A program made the position numbers and the translations under genes. A stretch of DNA of 27,785 nucleotides from Silene noctiflora. Its lineage: Eukaryota > Streptophyta > Magnoliopsida > Caryophyllales > Caryophyllaceae. Position 1 is the first letter of the stretch. The number at the start of each line of letters is the position of its first letter. Below the pieces are notes generated by a model. The model saw only the letters and a list, made by a program, of their open reading frames with translations, did not search any database and was not told the origin of the DNA. Positions 1 through 10,427 of the stretch are shown here, in pieces. The stretch covers positions 142,459 to 170,243 of the forward strand of contig VHZZ01000601.1 in assembly GCA_009801015.1 (NCBI GenBank). The letters run 5' to 3'.

Positions 1-93
1 TCCAAAATCCAAAAAAAATAAAATAATATTACATATAAATATTTACCGTATGTTATTACGACCCGTGCATTTTTTGCACGGGTTTAAAACTAG
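1..93 (+). mobile_element. Helitron 3' terminus (element enters from left of window)
   Basis: A perfect 8-bp stem, CCCGTGCA / TGCACGGG (62-80), is followed 9 bases later by CTAG at 90-93 and then a host T. Hairpin plus CTAG|T is the known 3' end of plant Helitrons, which insert between A and T. The 5' end (TC...) lies outside the window, so size and coding capacity are unknown. The sequence left of the hairpin is AT-rich and shows no coding. Confidence 0.6.
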
Positions 94-831
94 TTAAATA
101 ACAAAAGGGGTCTATTTGCAAAGGAAGGAAGATATTTGTGATTAATTATTTAAAACTCCAGCAGACAAATACACACAATAAACGAGTATCTTTAGTAGTT
201 TTATCTCTACAAATCAAAATGGGACCTAAACTATTCATCATTTCAGAATTTTCAATCATTTGGGACATTCTCAACCATCCATTTAAATAGTAGACACCCT
301 CTACACCGTTCGATCATCTCTATTATTAAGTTAAAATTAAATTGGTTTAAGACGATAATATTTGTGTTAATCTTAGAACATATCAAAATATATCATACCA
401 AAGATGATAAAAGGATAGTAGTATGGTAAATAAATAATGACTGTTTTATGAGAAACTATCATATAGAAGGTCTTATTCTTTTGGACTGAAACTGTCTGAA
501 CTGAATTAAATTGAAATAAAAGTTAATTTGGGAAGAGAAGGGATGAATTGAACTGAATTGAACGAAGCTGAACTAAACTTAAAATGAGTTAAAATTAAAT
601 TTAAAAGAACCAGACCTAACCGCCATAAAGAAGACCAACCGTTAAATCATCTAGTGTACTTTTGACCCGTCTCTATCTTTAATTTCACCAATGGATAACC
701 TATGACTGTGTTCCATGTGTCTAATCCGTGAGAATAAATAAACCGGGTTTTTTTTGGGGAAAAAGGAGGACAAATACGAAAAGAAAAGGCGTAGAAAAAT
801 GGTGGTGAAATATTTGCAGGGGAGTCGCCCA
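94..831. other. Intergenic region and presumed promoter / 5' UTR of the GH36 gene
   Basis: No gene seen. AT-rich sequence with degenerate GAACTGAATT-like repetition at about 485-600. No convincing TATA box at a usual distance from the ATG at 832. An in-frame ATG at 799 exists; open frames here on the minus strand look accidental. Confidence 0.5.
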
Positions 832-3800
832 ATGGCGTCTATAAATGCCACCTCTCTTCCTTTACTTTGTCATTATAAATTCAACAGATTTTCATATTCA
901 TATTCATATTCATATTCATATTCATATTCTAATTCTAACAACTCTAAGATTAAATCAAATTTATCCTCCTATTCTTCTTTTTATTCCAATTTATCTCATA
1001 ATAATAATAATAATATTGTTTCTCGAAATTCTTTATTCAATTCATCTGGGTCTTCCATCATCAACCCCTTTAATCATCGTCTTGCTTCATCACTTCAATC
1101 TTTCAAGGTATAATTCTATACTACATTCTTATTCATTTTTTATTTAGTTCTTTTTTGTAATGTAAATTGGTGTGTTGATCTTCAATCAAAGTTTGTATCT
1201 TTTTCCCGTTTTGTTCTGGGTTTGTTTTGAGTGCATATATATGCATAAGTAGTGTTTGTATAGCTGCTTTGAGCTACTAACGACACGATAGTCTAGTGGT
1301 TAAGATTGAGGTATTGTCGAAATTGAGTCCTCATGGCACCGGCTTTTACGCCTCATAGTGGAACAAAACAAGTTTTAGAAACCTTGCCTTATATTCATGA
1401 TTCATGATACATGTATCACAGAATCACAAAGCATATCAATTTAGTACATATACCTCCTGTAGGTACTAGGTAGAGGTAGCAATCTAAAATATGACAAATA
1501 AACATGAGCGTACCTGGCTTAAGATTCTAATCAAACTAGAATTGGGTTGATCAATCAAATTGATACACAAACTGCTAACTGTAATCATCATTTTGGGAAA
1601 TATTACATTCTGAGTATACAATAGAAACTGAAAATATTTAGGATCCCAACACCTAAGATGACTTGTATGGTTAACTTGTACGAATCATCAAACTCTTGTA
1701 TATTGTCCCATAGACTCGAATAGACACAATCCAACATGGGTGCGTTTCAAAGTCTTGGGCTTGGCTAAATAGGAGTCGTCCTCACGTCTTCTTCATATTA
1801 TCAAGACTTGAAAATCCTACAAAGGTTTGCTGGTAGTAATATGAGTTCCTGTAATTTAGCAATTGCTACTACTAGCCAAAAAAAAAAGATATGGAAATGT
1901 TTAGGTGTACTATGTTCTTGAATGATGCAGTTAGGACTTGGTTGATATCTTATGTACTATGTTTGTTATGACCTTTGTCAGGCTCCAGAGAAAGAAGAAG
2001 AAATGACAATAACACCTGCAGTTCGGATTGCGGACCGTAAAGTAATTGTAAAAGACAGGACAATCCTAACAGGAGTGCCAGACAATGTGATAGCGACATC
2101 TGGCTCATCATCCGGTCCGGTGGAGGGAATATTTATAGGGGCGGAGTTTGATAATGAGAGCAACAGGCATGTGGTGTCCTTGGGCACTCTTAAGGATGCC
2201 CGTTTCATGGCTTGTTTCCGATTCAAATTATGGTGGATGGCTCAAAAAATGGGTGACAAAGGGAGTGACATCCCCTTTGAAACTCAATTCTTGTTAGTAG
2301 AGACCAAGGATGGGTCCCACATTGGATCAGATGATGGGGATGAGTCGAATCAGGTTATCTATGCAGTGTTCCTCCCTTTGATTGAGGGACCATTCAGGGC
2401 TTGCCTACAAGGGAACTCAAATGATGAGCTAGAACTTTGTTTGGAGAGCGGCGATGATGATATCAAAGGGTCGTCATTTACTCATTCTTTGTTTATTAGT
2501 TCAGGGACAGATCCTTATGCTACCATATTTGAGGCAATAAGGGCCGTTAAGGTACATGTTAATACATTTAGGCAGCGTCATGAGAAGAAGTTGCCAGGGA
2601 TCGTTGATTATTTTGGTTGGTGTACATGGGATGCATTTTACCAAGAAGTTACCCAAGAAGGCGTTGAGGCCGGACTTGCCAGCCTCTTGGCCGGTGGGAC
2701 CCCTCCAAGGTTTGTTATCATTGACGATGGGTGGCAGTCCGTTGGGGTGGACTCACAGAAGGATCAAGAGATAGGGTATGATAATGATAAGCCCTTGCAA
2801 AGATTGACAGCGATCAAGGAAAATGAAAAGTTTCAGAAAAAGGATGACCGTAGTGTTGGTATTAGAAATATAGTTAACATAGCTAAGGAAAAATACGGGT
2901 TGAAGTACGTGTATGTGTGGCATGCAATTACTGGATACTGGGGTGGAGTGCGTCCTGGAGTAAAAGAGATGGAGGAGTATGAGTCATTCATGAGATACCC
3001 TAATGTTTCTAAAGGAGTAGTGGAGAATGAACCTATGTGGAAGAGTGACCCTATGAAGGTTCAAGGGTTAGGCTTAATGAATCCCAAAAGTGTGTACAAG
3101 TTTTATAATGACTTGCACAATTACTTGGCTTCTAATGGTATTGATGGGGTCAAAGTGGATGTGCAATGCATTTTGGAGACCTTAGGTGCAGGGCTTGGTG
3201 GCAGGGTGGAGGTCACTAAGCAATACCATCAGGCTCTTGATGCTTCTGTTTCTAGGAATTTCCCGGATAATGGGTGCATTGCCTGCATGAGCCACAATAC
3301 TGATGCATTGTATTGGTATGCACCTTCTCTTTTTGCAGTTTTAATTGATTTCGGCATCATTTTTTTTTGGCTATGTAGGATTATTACTACCTGTTAACTC
3401 AATTACTAACGCATGACAACGACATGATTACACCCTAGTGCCTCTAAAGCTTCCAAAAGTGGCAGAGTAAAGGGTCTGATGTACGCACACTTTTATCAGA
3501 TGTTCTGATGACCGATATTGAAAATTGCATAAGAATGCCCCAAATAACTGCTACTTCTGAAAGAAGCGCAACTAATTTTGTGAGTTGTTATGCTTAGAAC
3601 CATCACAACAAGGAACTAAAGAATAATGAATCATTGCTTTGACTGTAAATGAAAATCAATTGTGAATTACTAACACAAAATTCTGAATAAGATGTGATCC
3701 GGAAATCGGGATCTTTTGCATGTTAGACCGCAAAATGTATGATACTCTTTGTAGGCCTTTGAAGCCAGTAATCTAGTGGTTATCTTCACCGAGTTTAGCA

Positions 3801-5566
3801 TTAGTTTGCAAAACAAAGGGCTTACTTTATGGTTGAAGACTTCGTGTTGATTCAAAATTTATGCGTGGTCTGACTGTTCTAAATGCAAACAGCTCGAAAC
3901 AGACAGCCATCGTGAGAGCGTCAGATGATTTTTACCCTCGTGACTCAGCGTCACACACCATCCACATTGCGGCTGTGGCATACAACAGTGTTTTCTTGGG
4001 AGAGTTTATGCAGCCTGACTGGGATATGTTCCATTCAGACCACCCTGCTGGTGAATACCATGGTTCAGCCAGGGCCATTAGTGGAGGACCCATTTATGTC
4101 AGGTTAGTTAATTCTGCAAATCTTGTCGGTTATGATATTGGTTACGAGTATCTAATACGGTGTATAATCTTATATCTATGATTAAACCTGTGTTATTATC
4201 TTACAGTGATGCACCTGGCAAGCACAACTTCGATTTGCTGAAGAAGCTTGTTTTGCCTGATGGATCTGTGCTCCGACCTCGTTTGCCCGGTAGACCAACC
4301 CGTGATTGCTTGTTCAATGATCCGGCACGTGATGGAGTTAGGTATGACAGTTGAGGCTCTGTATTTCTTAACTTGGAATTGTTTCCATAGTCAATATAGT
4401 CGCTATTCGTTAGTGGTGGGATGTGTGATGGAATAAACCAAAATGTCCCACTAAACTGTATGCGCAACTTACATTCTGTACTACTATGGGTAGACTTAGC
4501 AAAGTGACTGACCCGACATGACCCGGACTAAACAAACCAGAAACCCAAATTGAGCTGATACAGCGAAGATTCTGATGGGCCCATAATGACTCGACAGCAA
4601 TAAACTCGAAATATAATCGACCAAAAATGATACAATCCCGCCCGAATGCGAACATACTGTGACTGGCCGACTATAATACCCATTTGCTAGGTCTAGCTAG
4701 TAGGGTGGTGAAATTCTTGAAGCAATTTATCATTTCAAGTCTTTCAAAAACCATCTATTTGTGTTTTATCACTGCAAGGGAAATGTGCACTACATCCAAC
4801 CCTCTTGTCTCGGCAATGACAAGAACTGGGGTATATGTTCTTTACCTTTAGGGCGAATGCTTTCAGATTAATTACTGAAAATGTTCACTTTCTTGGTGTA
4901 ATGTTGCAAATGAAATGCAGCCTGTTGAAGATATGGAACATGAATAAGTACACAGGGGTAGTAGGAGTGTACAATTGCCAAGGGGCAGCATGGAGCAGCA
5001 CTGAGCGGAAAAACACCTTCCACCACACTAAAACCGAGGCCTTAACAGGGGTGGTTCGTGGCCGGGATGTTCACCTTGTTTCAGAAGCTGCAGTGGATCC
5101 AACCGATTGGAACGGAGACTGTGCCATATACTGCCACAAGACAGGTGATGTCATCACCCTTCCACACAACGCAGCTCTTCCAGTATCTCTCAAGGTCTTG
5201 GAATTTGACATTTTCACCATAACACCCATCAAGGTCTTGGCCCCAGGCTTTAGCTTCGCGCCATTTGGTCTCATTCACATGTTTAACGCGGGTGGTGCTA
5301 TTGATGGGCTGACTTACCAAGTAAGAAGTGGGGCTCAGGTGGAAAATGGATCAGTCCATGGTGATGAAATGGTAGGCAAAGTCGAAATGGAAATCAAGGG
5401 TTGTGGCTTGTTTGGAGCGTTTTCTTCTAAGAAGCCTAGGAAATGCCAGGTTGGGTCCACAGAAGTCGAGTTCTCATATGATTCTGGCTCAGGTTTGATT
5501 ACATTGAAGCTGGATGATATGCCAGATGAGAATAGAAAGTGTCACATTGTAGAGGTTGAGCTCTGA
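832..5566 (+). CDS. RFS6: Galactinol-sucrose galactosyltransferase-like GH36 enzyme (RFS6/DIN10-type), five exons
   Basis: Exons 832-1107, 1982-3315, 3893-4102, 4207-4341 and 4921-5566 join in frame, each with a GT donor and AG acceptor, to give 866 residues ending at TGA 5564-5566. The product matches the plant raffinose-synthase / alkaline alpha-galactosidase (seed imbibition) branch of GH36. Visible motifs are [12 protein letters not shown] (from residue 301), IIDDGWQS (338), [10 protein letters not shown] (405), KVDVQ with the presumed nucleophile Asp485, and [10 protein letters not shown] with the presumed acid/base at Asp548/549. In GH36 these act on alpha-galactosides, transferring galactose from galactinol or hydrolysing raffinose-type sugars; which activity applies here cannot be read from sequence. 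Residues 1-92 (exon 1) are Ser/Asn-rich and basic, like a chloroplast transit peptide. The Met at 2003 (residue 100, [12 protein letters not shown]) begins the conserved part and would give a 767-residue cytosolic form. Arabidopsis DIN10 is dark- and sugar-starvation-induced; no such control is visible here. The frame is intact, so probably functional. Confidence 0.93.
892..927 (+). repeat. (TCATAT)6 microsatellite inside exon 1
   Basis: Six perfect hexamers read in frame as Ser-Tyr x6 (residues 21-32) in the putative transit peptide. A second in-frame simple repeat, (AAT)5 at 1000-1014, gives five Asn (residues 57-61). Both unit lengths are multiples of three, so length changes keep the frame. 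Confidence 0.9.
1289..1330 (+). repeat. tRNA-like SINE relic in intron 1
   Basis: TAGTCTAGTGG (1289-1299) fits a pol III A box, and AATTGAGTCC (1321-1330) weakly fits a B box at a plausible spacing. No target-site duplication or A-tail was recognised, so this is a degraded SINE or chance. Confidence 0.3.
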
Positions 5567-5770
5567 GCTGGTAGTTTTTAGTATCGAGTTAGAGTTGATG
5601 CTAATATTCCTTATGTTAGTCTTCGGAACACGGTGATTTAAGAGACGGAGTTGGTAAGTCGGGTCCTGTGTCAGAGTCGGAGTCAGAAATAGTCGGGTCC
5701 TGTGTCACATTGTAAAGTTTGGATTGGTGTAAAGTAACAAACACTTTGTAATAAACTCTAATATTATTCT
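5567..5770 (+). terminator. 3' UTR and likely poly(A) signal of the GH36 gene
   Basis: AATAAA lies at 5750-5755, about 185 bases past the stop, within a T-rich context suited to plant 3' end formation. Upstream in the UTR a 17-bp sequence, AGTCGGGTCCTGTGTCA, occurs twice (5657-5673 and 5691-5707), a short local duplication. Confidence 0.55.
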
Positions 5771-6286
5771 GTATTGTAATGCATTTTGCATCTACATTTT
5801 GTTGAGAAAGTAGTGGTAATTGTGTAGGGGTAAAACAGGAATAATAAGTGAATAATATACGGACAATAAAAGTAGAAGTCGTACTTTTTTCCATTTTCAT
5901 AAAATAATTTGGGAAAATGTAATGAAATGTTAGAATACACGTGCAATTCTGAAATCTCCCTTCTGTCATTTAACTTTTGTCACTGTTCTTTGGAATGTTC
6001 TTCCCCTCTTAATACGGAGTACTTCCCATTTTATAATTTAATGTATTATTATTATTATTATTATTCTGCTTATTATATATTATTGCACGTCTCTATCTTA
6101 ATTCTGAAACACAAAGACCATTTTCAATTTTTATGTTATTTTGATGGTCAATTATTATGTCAAGTAGTTAATGGCCCCTGCTTTGGTTAGTTGGCTACAC
6201 CTACAACTTACAACTATTAATTAAACTTTGTGGTCAAATATATTGGTGAAATGATATTGTCATGCATACTCAAATATATATGCTTA
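5771..6286. other. Intergenic, no gene seen; (TTA)n microsatellite at 6043-6065
   Basis: AT-rich DNA with a TTA trinucleotide run and one copy of the 9-mer TACGGAGTA (6013-6021). The open frame through the microsatellite has no coding features. Confidence 0.6.
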
Positions 6287-6298
6287 GGTCTGTCTATT

Positions 6299-6410
6299 AT
6301 TATTATTATTTTTTTTTTTTTTTGGTTCAAATGAGCAGGTGAGAATCGAACCCCCAACTTCATGGTTGGGATAAGAGGGTTCTTACCACTTGAGCTAACT
6401 CTTGTTCTCC
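6299..6410 (-). mobile_element. tRNA-derived SINE with perfect 12-bp target-site duplication
   Basis: Read on the minus strand the element starts near 6410, carries an A box (TAGCTCAAGTGG, complement of 6386-6397) and a B box (GGTTCGATTC, complement of 6343-6352), and ends in an A-run passing into AAT repeats (6299-6323 on +). It is flanked by GGTCTGTCTATT at 6287-6298 and 6411-6422. Pol III boxes, A-rich tail and TSD together are diagnostic. The perfect TSD implies a fairly recent insertion. At about 112 bp it is short for a plant SINE, so it may be a compact family or internally shortened. Confidence 0.88.
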
Positions 6411-6422
6411 GGTCTGTCTATT

Positions 6423-7307
6423 CTTCTAATTCTTCATAACACGACAATTAATTAATGCCTATATATCAAGAATCTACTACTCCCCCTACATTTTCATATA
6501 TAAGGCTTCCTTTCGTTTATAAATGAATGTTCAATTAATATATCGGAAAACTAAACTACTCCGTAATTCCGTATGTTTAAAGTTAATTTGACCTAAATGA
6601 GTAGCGTAAGAGAATAAATATGGGTATATATTAGCCCTATTTTGACAAGGTAGTAAATCTGTTAATAGTAGATACCTCGTACTAGTCTACTAAAGCTAGG
6701 GTATGTATACTCAATTACATCAGCTTAACCTTGTTCCATAGTTAGTTACACCATCAATAACATAGACTTGATTACAACATACATACATACATAGATACAT
6801 ACATACATACATACATGAACATGAAAATGAAATAAAACATATGAATAAATGAATTATAAGAGTAATATTAGGCGAGGGTAGTGCATGATTGGATTGGGTT
6901 GGGTATGAAAAAGAAAGATGCGCCAGTTGTAAATGGTTCCAACTTTGGGAGGCAAAACATGGCCGAAAATGTTGTTAACTCATAAACTGACGTATGTAGT
7001 AGTGCTCTCATTAATTAATTAATTAATTAAACTTTTTTTTTTTCTTAATTTAAAGACTAATCACATCACATAGCCTATAAATAAAAGGAAAAACTTCCCT
7101 CTTTTATTTTATAAATCGAAAGACTGGCCCATTTAATTTTAGAAAAGTGATTGCCAGCTATTTTACGCCTATCAAACCACTTCATTATTTGGAATTTCAT
7201 CAATTAGGAACTTGCATACATATTATGATATTAAATTATTAATACCCTTGTGTATAATCTATAGTCACAACTCAATTATATTTTACATTCATTCATTTGA
7301 TACAATA
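6423..7307. other. Intergenic, no gene seen
   Basis: AT-rich. Holds a (CATA)n microsatellite at about 6777-6816, an AATT-type run at about 7011-7030 and one TACTCCGTA at 6557-6565. No open frame worth calling. Confidence 0.6.
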
Positions 7308-7843
7308 CTAGTATGGATTCCGCGCATACATGCGCGGTATTTATAGGTCATTTAGTTTATAATGTATTATTTATATATTTAAAATTGATATTATTAATAA
7401 TTTTTCATATTTTAATATGAAGATAAAAAATTGAAATGGTAAACTAATCAGAAAATTGAGTAAAGTAATGGAATGTGTATTTTAATAAAAAAAATTATCA
7501 AAAAACTAATGATTTCAATTTATAAATATTCTCAAATAATTTTATAATTTTTTTTGTATGAAATTAATAATATCAGTTCATGAGTTTTTTTAATACGAAT
7601 TAAGTACGTGGTAATTTTTTTATACAAAACTAATAATATTAATTTATCGGTTTTTCATATACGAATTTTTAGGTTTATACCAGTTTTCTTTTATTTTTTA
7701 ATTAAAATATTATAATGATTAAAGATTATATATTAATTAAAGATAATAGATTAATAAAAACATAGTCTTATTTCCTTATTTAACCAAATTCCTTTTGGAG
7801 GGAAAATTATTGGAAACTTTTATTCTCTTAATAGTAAGGGAGA
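7308..7843 (-). mobile_element. Non-autonomous Helitron (536 bp)
   Basis: Read on the minus strand it begins TCTCCCTTACTATTAAGAG (complement ending at 7843) and ends with a perfect 8-bp hairpin, CCGCGCAT/ATGCGCGG (7320-7337), then CTAG (7308-7311). It sits between A (7307) and T (7844) on the plus strand, the AT target expected for Helitrons. The interior is AT-rich with no Rep/helicase coding, so it depends on a partner for movement. Confidence 0.75.
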
Positions 7844-8647
7844 TTGATGAACCATGCACCTATTATTTGGAATTACACGCTTAATTATACCAAGTAGAGT
7901 ACAAATGACATATATTTTTTTAGTTTAGTATCATTATAAAATTTACCAGTATTTAGGGAGAATCATTATAAAATTTAGGTTCTATAAATTCTCGTTGTTA
8001 AGGGGTAGACAAAAAGCTCAGAACAATAATGTAAAAATAGATATTCATATTTCAAAGTGTCCATCAACACAGAAAATAGTCCAAGAGTAAATCTTCGAAA
8101 ACTTGATCCAATACGGATAATATCTTACTTTTATAGATCGTGAACACCGACACACTAACAAAGGTTCGAATATCAAGTATAAACCCTTCGGCCTGACCCC
8201 GTTATTTTAACATAAAACTTATTAACTCTTATCATCTAAGGTTTAAAAAAAAAAAAGGGTTGAACAGAGAGCATGGCCGTATAATAAACAAAGTTAGAAT
8301 TTGATAGTCGAGGTTTTGGCGTGTAGTAGTTAATGGTAGTACATAGTACTCCGTAAATACAAAAAAGAGAAGAAAGAAATGAAAGAAATGAAAGAAATGA
8401 AAGAAAGAAAGAAGGGGTTGGTACATAAAATAGTAACAAGAGATATCGACAAGGAAACCTCCGTCCCGCAAAAAACGGGGTGCATGTCATTGTTCACACC
8501 TTCCCCACCCTCTGCTTCTCTTTCACATGCTTCCATGTGATTTCCAAACCCCCTTTCATTTTCCACCTTAACCCTTTCTTTTATTTATGCTTAATCTCAC
8601 TTTTATTACTCTTTCTGCATTTTAGGTTTCCTTAACTCCAAATATTA
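7844..8647. other. Intergenic, no gene seen; GAAAGAAAT minisatellite at about 8371-8414
   Basis: AT-rich sequence with a purine-rich 9-bp tandem (about 3.5 GAAAGAAAT units), an A-run near 8245 and TACTCCGTA at 8347-8355. Minus-strand frames through the tandem (Phe/Leu/Ser-rich) are products of the repeat, not genes. Confidence 0.6.
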
Positions 8648-9137
8648 CTCCCTTCGTTCCCGTTATTTGTTTATTTATTACACTAGTTTAGATCCCGCGC
8701 TACAGCGCGGTATTTTTAGATAAAAATGTTAGAGACTCTGAGTATCAACGTGATATTTAATTTCATTTTGAAATGTGGCTAACAATAATTTATAGAAAGA
8801 TTGTGTTCCAATACTTATAATAAATATTTATGGTATAAAATTAATTATGAGGTAAATATTATTCATTAATAAATATAGTAAATATAGATAGTATGATCAA
8901 TTAATTAGGAGGAAGATATTGTATAGTAGTATGTTCACTCAGGCGGGAAAACATAGGCAGAAAAATTGGAGAGTTGTTAATCTTTTAGTATATAGGGGAT
9001 TTTGATATATTTTTTATTTTTTTATTTTTAAAATACTTAATTTAGTTCACTTATCATCTATTAATTCTATTTCCTATTTTCTTGATTTTTTTTGTCAAAA
9101 CCAAGATAATCAAATGACGGGGACCGGAGAAAGGGAG
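8648..9137. mobile_element. Stowaway/mariner-like MITE, interrupted by a Helitron
   Basis: The left end CTCCCTTCGTTCCCGTTATT (from 8648) and the inverted right end CTCCCTTTCTCCGGTCCCCG (complement ending at 9137) are related terminal repeats of the common plant CTCCCTCCGTCCC class. TA lies on both sides (8646-8647 and 9138-9139), the Tc1/mariner target duplication. Removing the nested Helitron (8683-8999) leaves about 173 bp, a normal MITE size. No coding. Confidence 0.78.
8683..8999 (-). mobile_element. Non-autonomous Helitron nested in the MITE (317 bp)
   Basis: On the minus strand it starts TCCCCTATATACTAAAAG (complement ending at 8999) and ends with the hairpin CCGCGCT/AGCGCGG (8695-8710) and CTAG (8683-8686). 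Flanks are A (8682) and T (9000), the expected AT target. The enclosing MITE ends confirm that this segment is an insertion. No coding capacity. Confidence 0.8.
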
Positions 9138-9702
9138 TATTACTTCAATTACATAGTGTATGTGTTATGGTGTAGCCCGTAGGGTAATAGGCCGTAATGC
9201 ATGGTTACTAGATAGTGCCTTAGTGAGGACGAATATTTGCTTGCTCTGTACTGTCTAAGGCGGGCCTTTTTTCTTTTCTGATGTGTCGCATGATATTTGG
9301 CAAAATTATACGGAGTACCTTACGTTGCCAGTTCACCGTTCGATCTAAACGGCTACCCATTGGACTGTGAGCTCGTAAAATACAAATTTAGAAAGGTTTT
9401 ATATGATAAATTCGGAATATTATTAAACACACATTTATATTTAAGCAAGGTAAAATTTTACAAGCAATTGAATTAGTTTCGGTTATCTTCGAATTGTGAG
9501 GAAGACTATTTTGAAATTTTCAAATAGTAACTCAGATAATTTTTATTGAATTATTTTATTGATGACCGTTTGTTGTCAAGATGAGAGGACTAGGTCATAG
9601 AAACGAAGGGTATTTTTTGTGGAAGAATGTTTTTCAGCACAACTTAACAGAGTAAGCTCAATTGAGAATAACACAGCCACAGATACTAAGAACCTCTCTT
9701 GT
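9138..9702. other. Intergenic, no gene seen
   Basis: No open frame or repeat ends supported, apart from one TACGGAGTA at 9309-9317. Confidence 0.55.
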
Positions 9703-9803
9703 TTTGGGTTGAATGACAAAACTGGTGAGTGAGAGTGGAGAGATCGCTCTCTCCACTCTCACTCACCAGTTTTGTTAATTGGAATTTTGTCATTCAACCC
9801 AAA
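9703..9803. repeat. Near-perfect long hairpin (28-bp arms, 4-base loop)
   Basis: Arms 9716-9743 and 9748-9775 are perfectly complementary around a TCGC loop. A second, outer pair of 19-bp perfect arms lies at 9703-9721 and 9785-9803 (TTTGGGTTGAATGACAAAA and its complement). The right side has an extra TAATTGGAA between two TTTTGT copies, so the inner and outer arms share one left segment. It does not match a miRNA I know. It could be a foldback element or a recent local inverted duplication. Confidence 0.85.
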
Positions 9804-10427
9804 GCTAGCTTTTATGTAGATGATGTAAAGGTAAGGGGAAAGAGGGTCTCCTAGATGAATACTTCTAGAAGGTAGAAAAGGGATTGAAAAGGCACAATTG
9901 ATAAGGATTTGGGGGAGGAGAAAGAAATGCAATTCATTATATGGTCAATGGTCTCAGAATCAAGTTTACAAAAGAATTGGGATAAAAGTGTAGGAGGAAC
10001 TAAGTAAATGTGACAAAATTGACTCGAATCGAGTGGCCCGACTCGAATAACCTGACACGTTCTCGACCAGATCAGACACTCGAAGTGAGGATCTGAGCAT
10101 GACCTTTAATCTGAATCAACTAGAATGTTCATTGTTGCAAACTGAACATTATACTCAAAGAACTTGATAACAATTAAATTAATTAAAGATTTGAAAAATG
10201 ATTGAACCTGAAATAACCCGGCCCGACCTAATTACCTTACCTAAACGGTCTGAGTCCTTACAAACTCAAAAATGATCTGCACCGTAATGACCTGTCCAAA
10301 ATTCGACCCGATTAATCCGCTTGTCACGTCTAAAAATAAGGGAAACACAAAGGGGGGAAAAACACACACACACCAAAAAAAAAAAAAAAAAAAGATGAAA
10401 GTGGAGAGAAGTTAATTAATGAGTTAA
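9804..10427. other. Intergenic, no gene seen; degenerate GACCCG-rich tract
   Basis: 10020-10335 is rich in short words such as CCCGACTCGA, CCCGGCCCGACC and TCGACCCGAT, resembling a tract in intron 4 of the GH36 gene (about 4505-4660). An A-run lies at 10376-10393. No coding. Confidence 0.45.

Noticed and set aside
754-831. In-frame extension of exon 1 upstream of 832
   Set aside because: The 754 end is a TTG, not ATG. The ATG at 799 is possible, but [10 protein letters not shown] from 832 looks more like a transit peptide start.
4505-4660. Possible shared repeat between intron 4 and 10020-10335 (GACCCG-type words)
   Set aside because: Only short similar words, no alignable boundaries; too degenerate to call a family by eye.
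6481-6520. TACTCCCCCTACATTTTC as another MITE end
   Set aside because: No matching inverted end or TA-flanked partner found nearby.
8232-8566. Three overlapping minus-strand frames rich in Phe/Leu/Ser
   Set aside because: Driven by the GAAAGAAAT tandem; no coding character.
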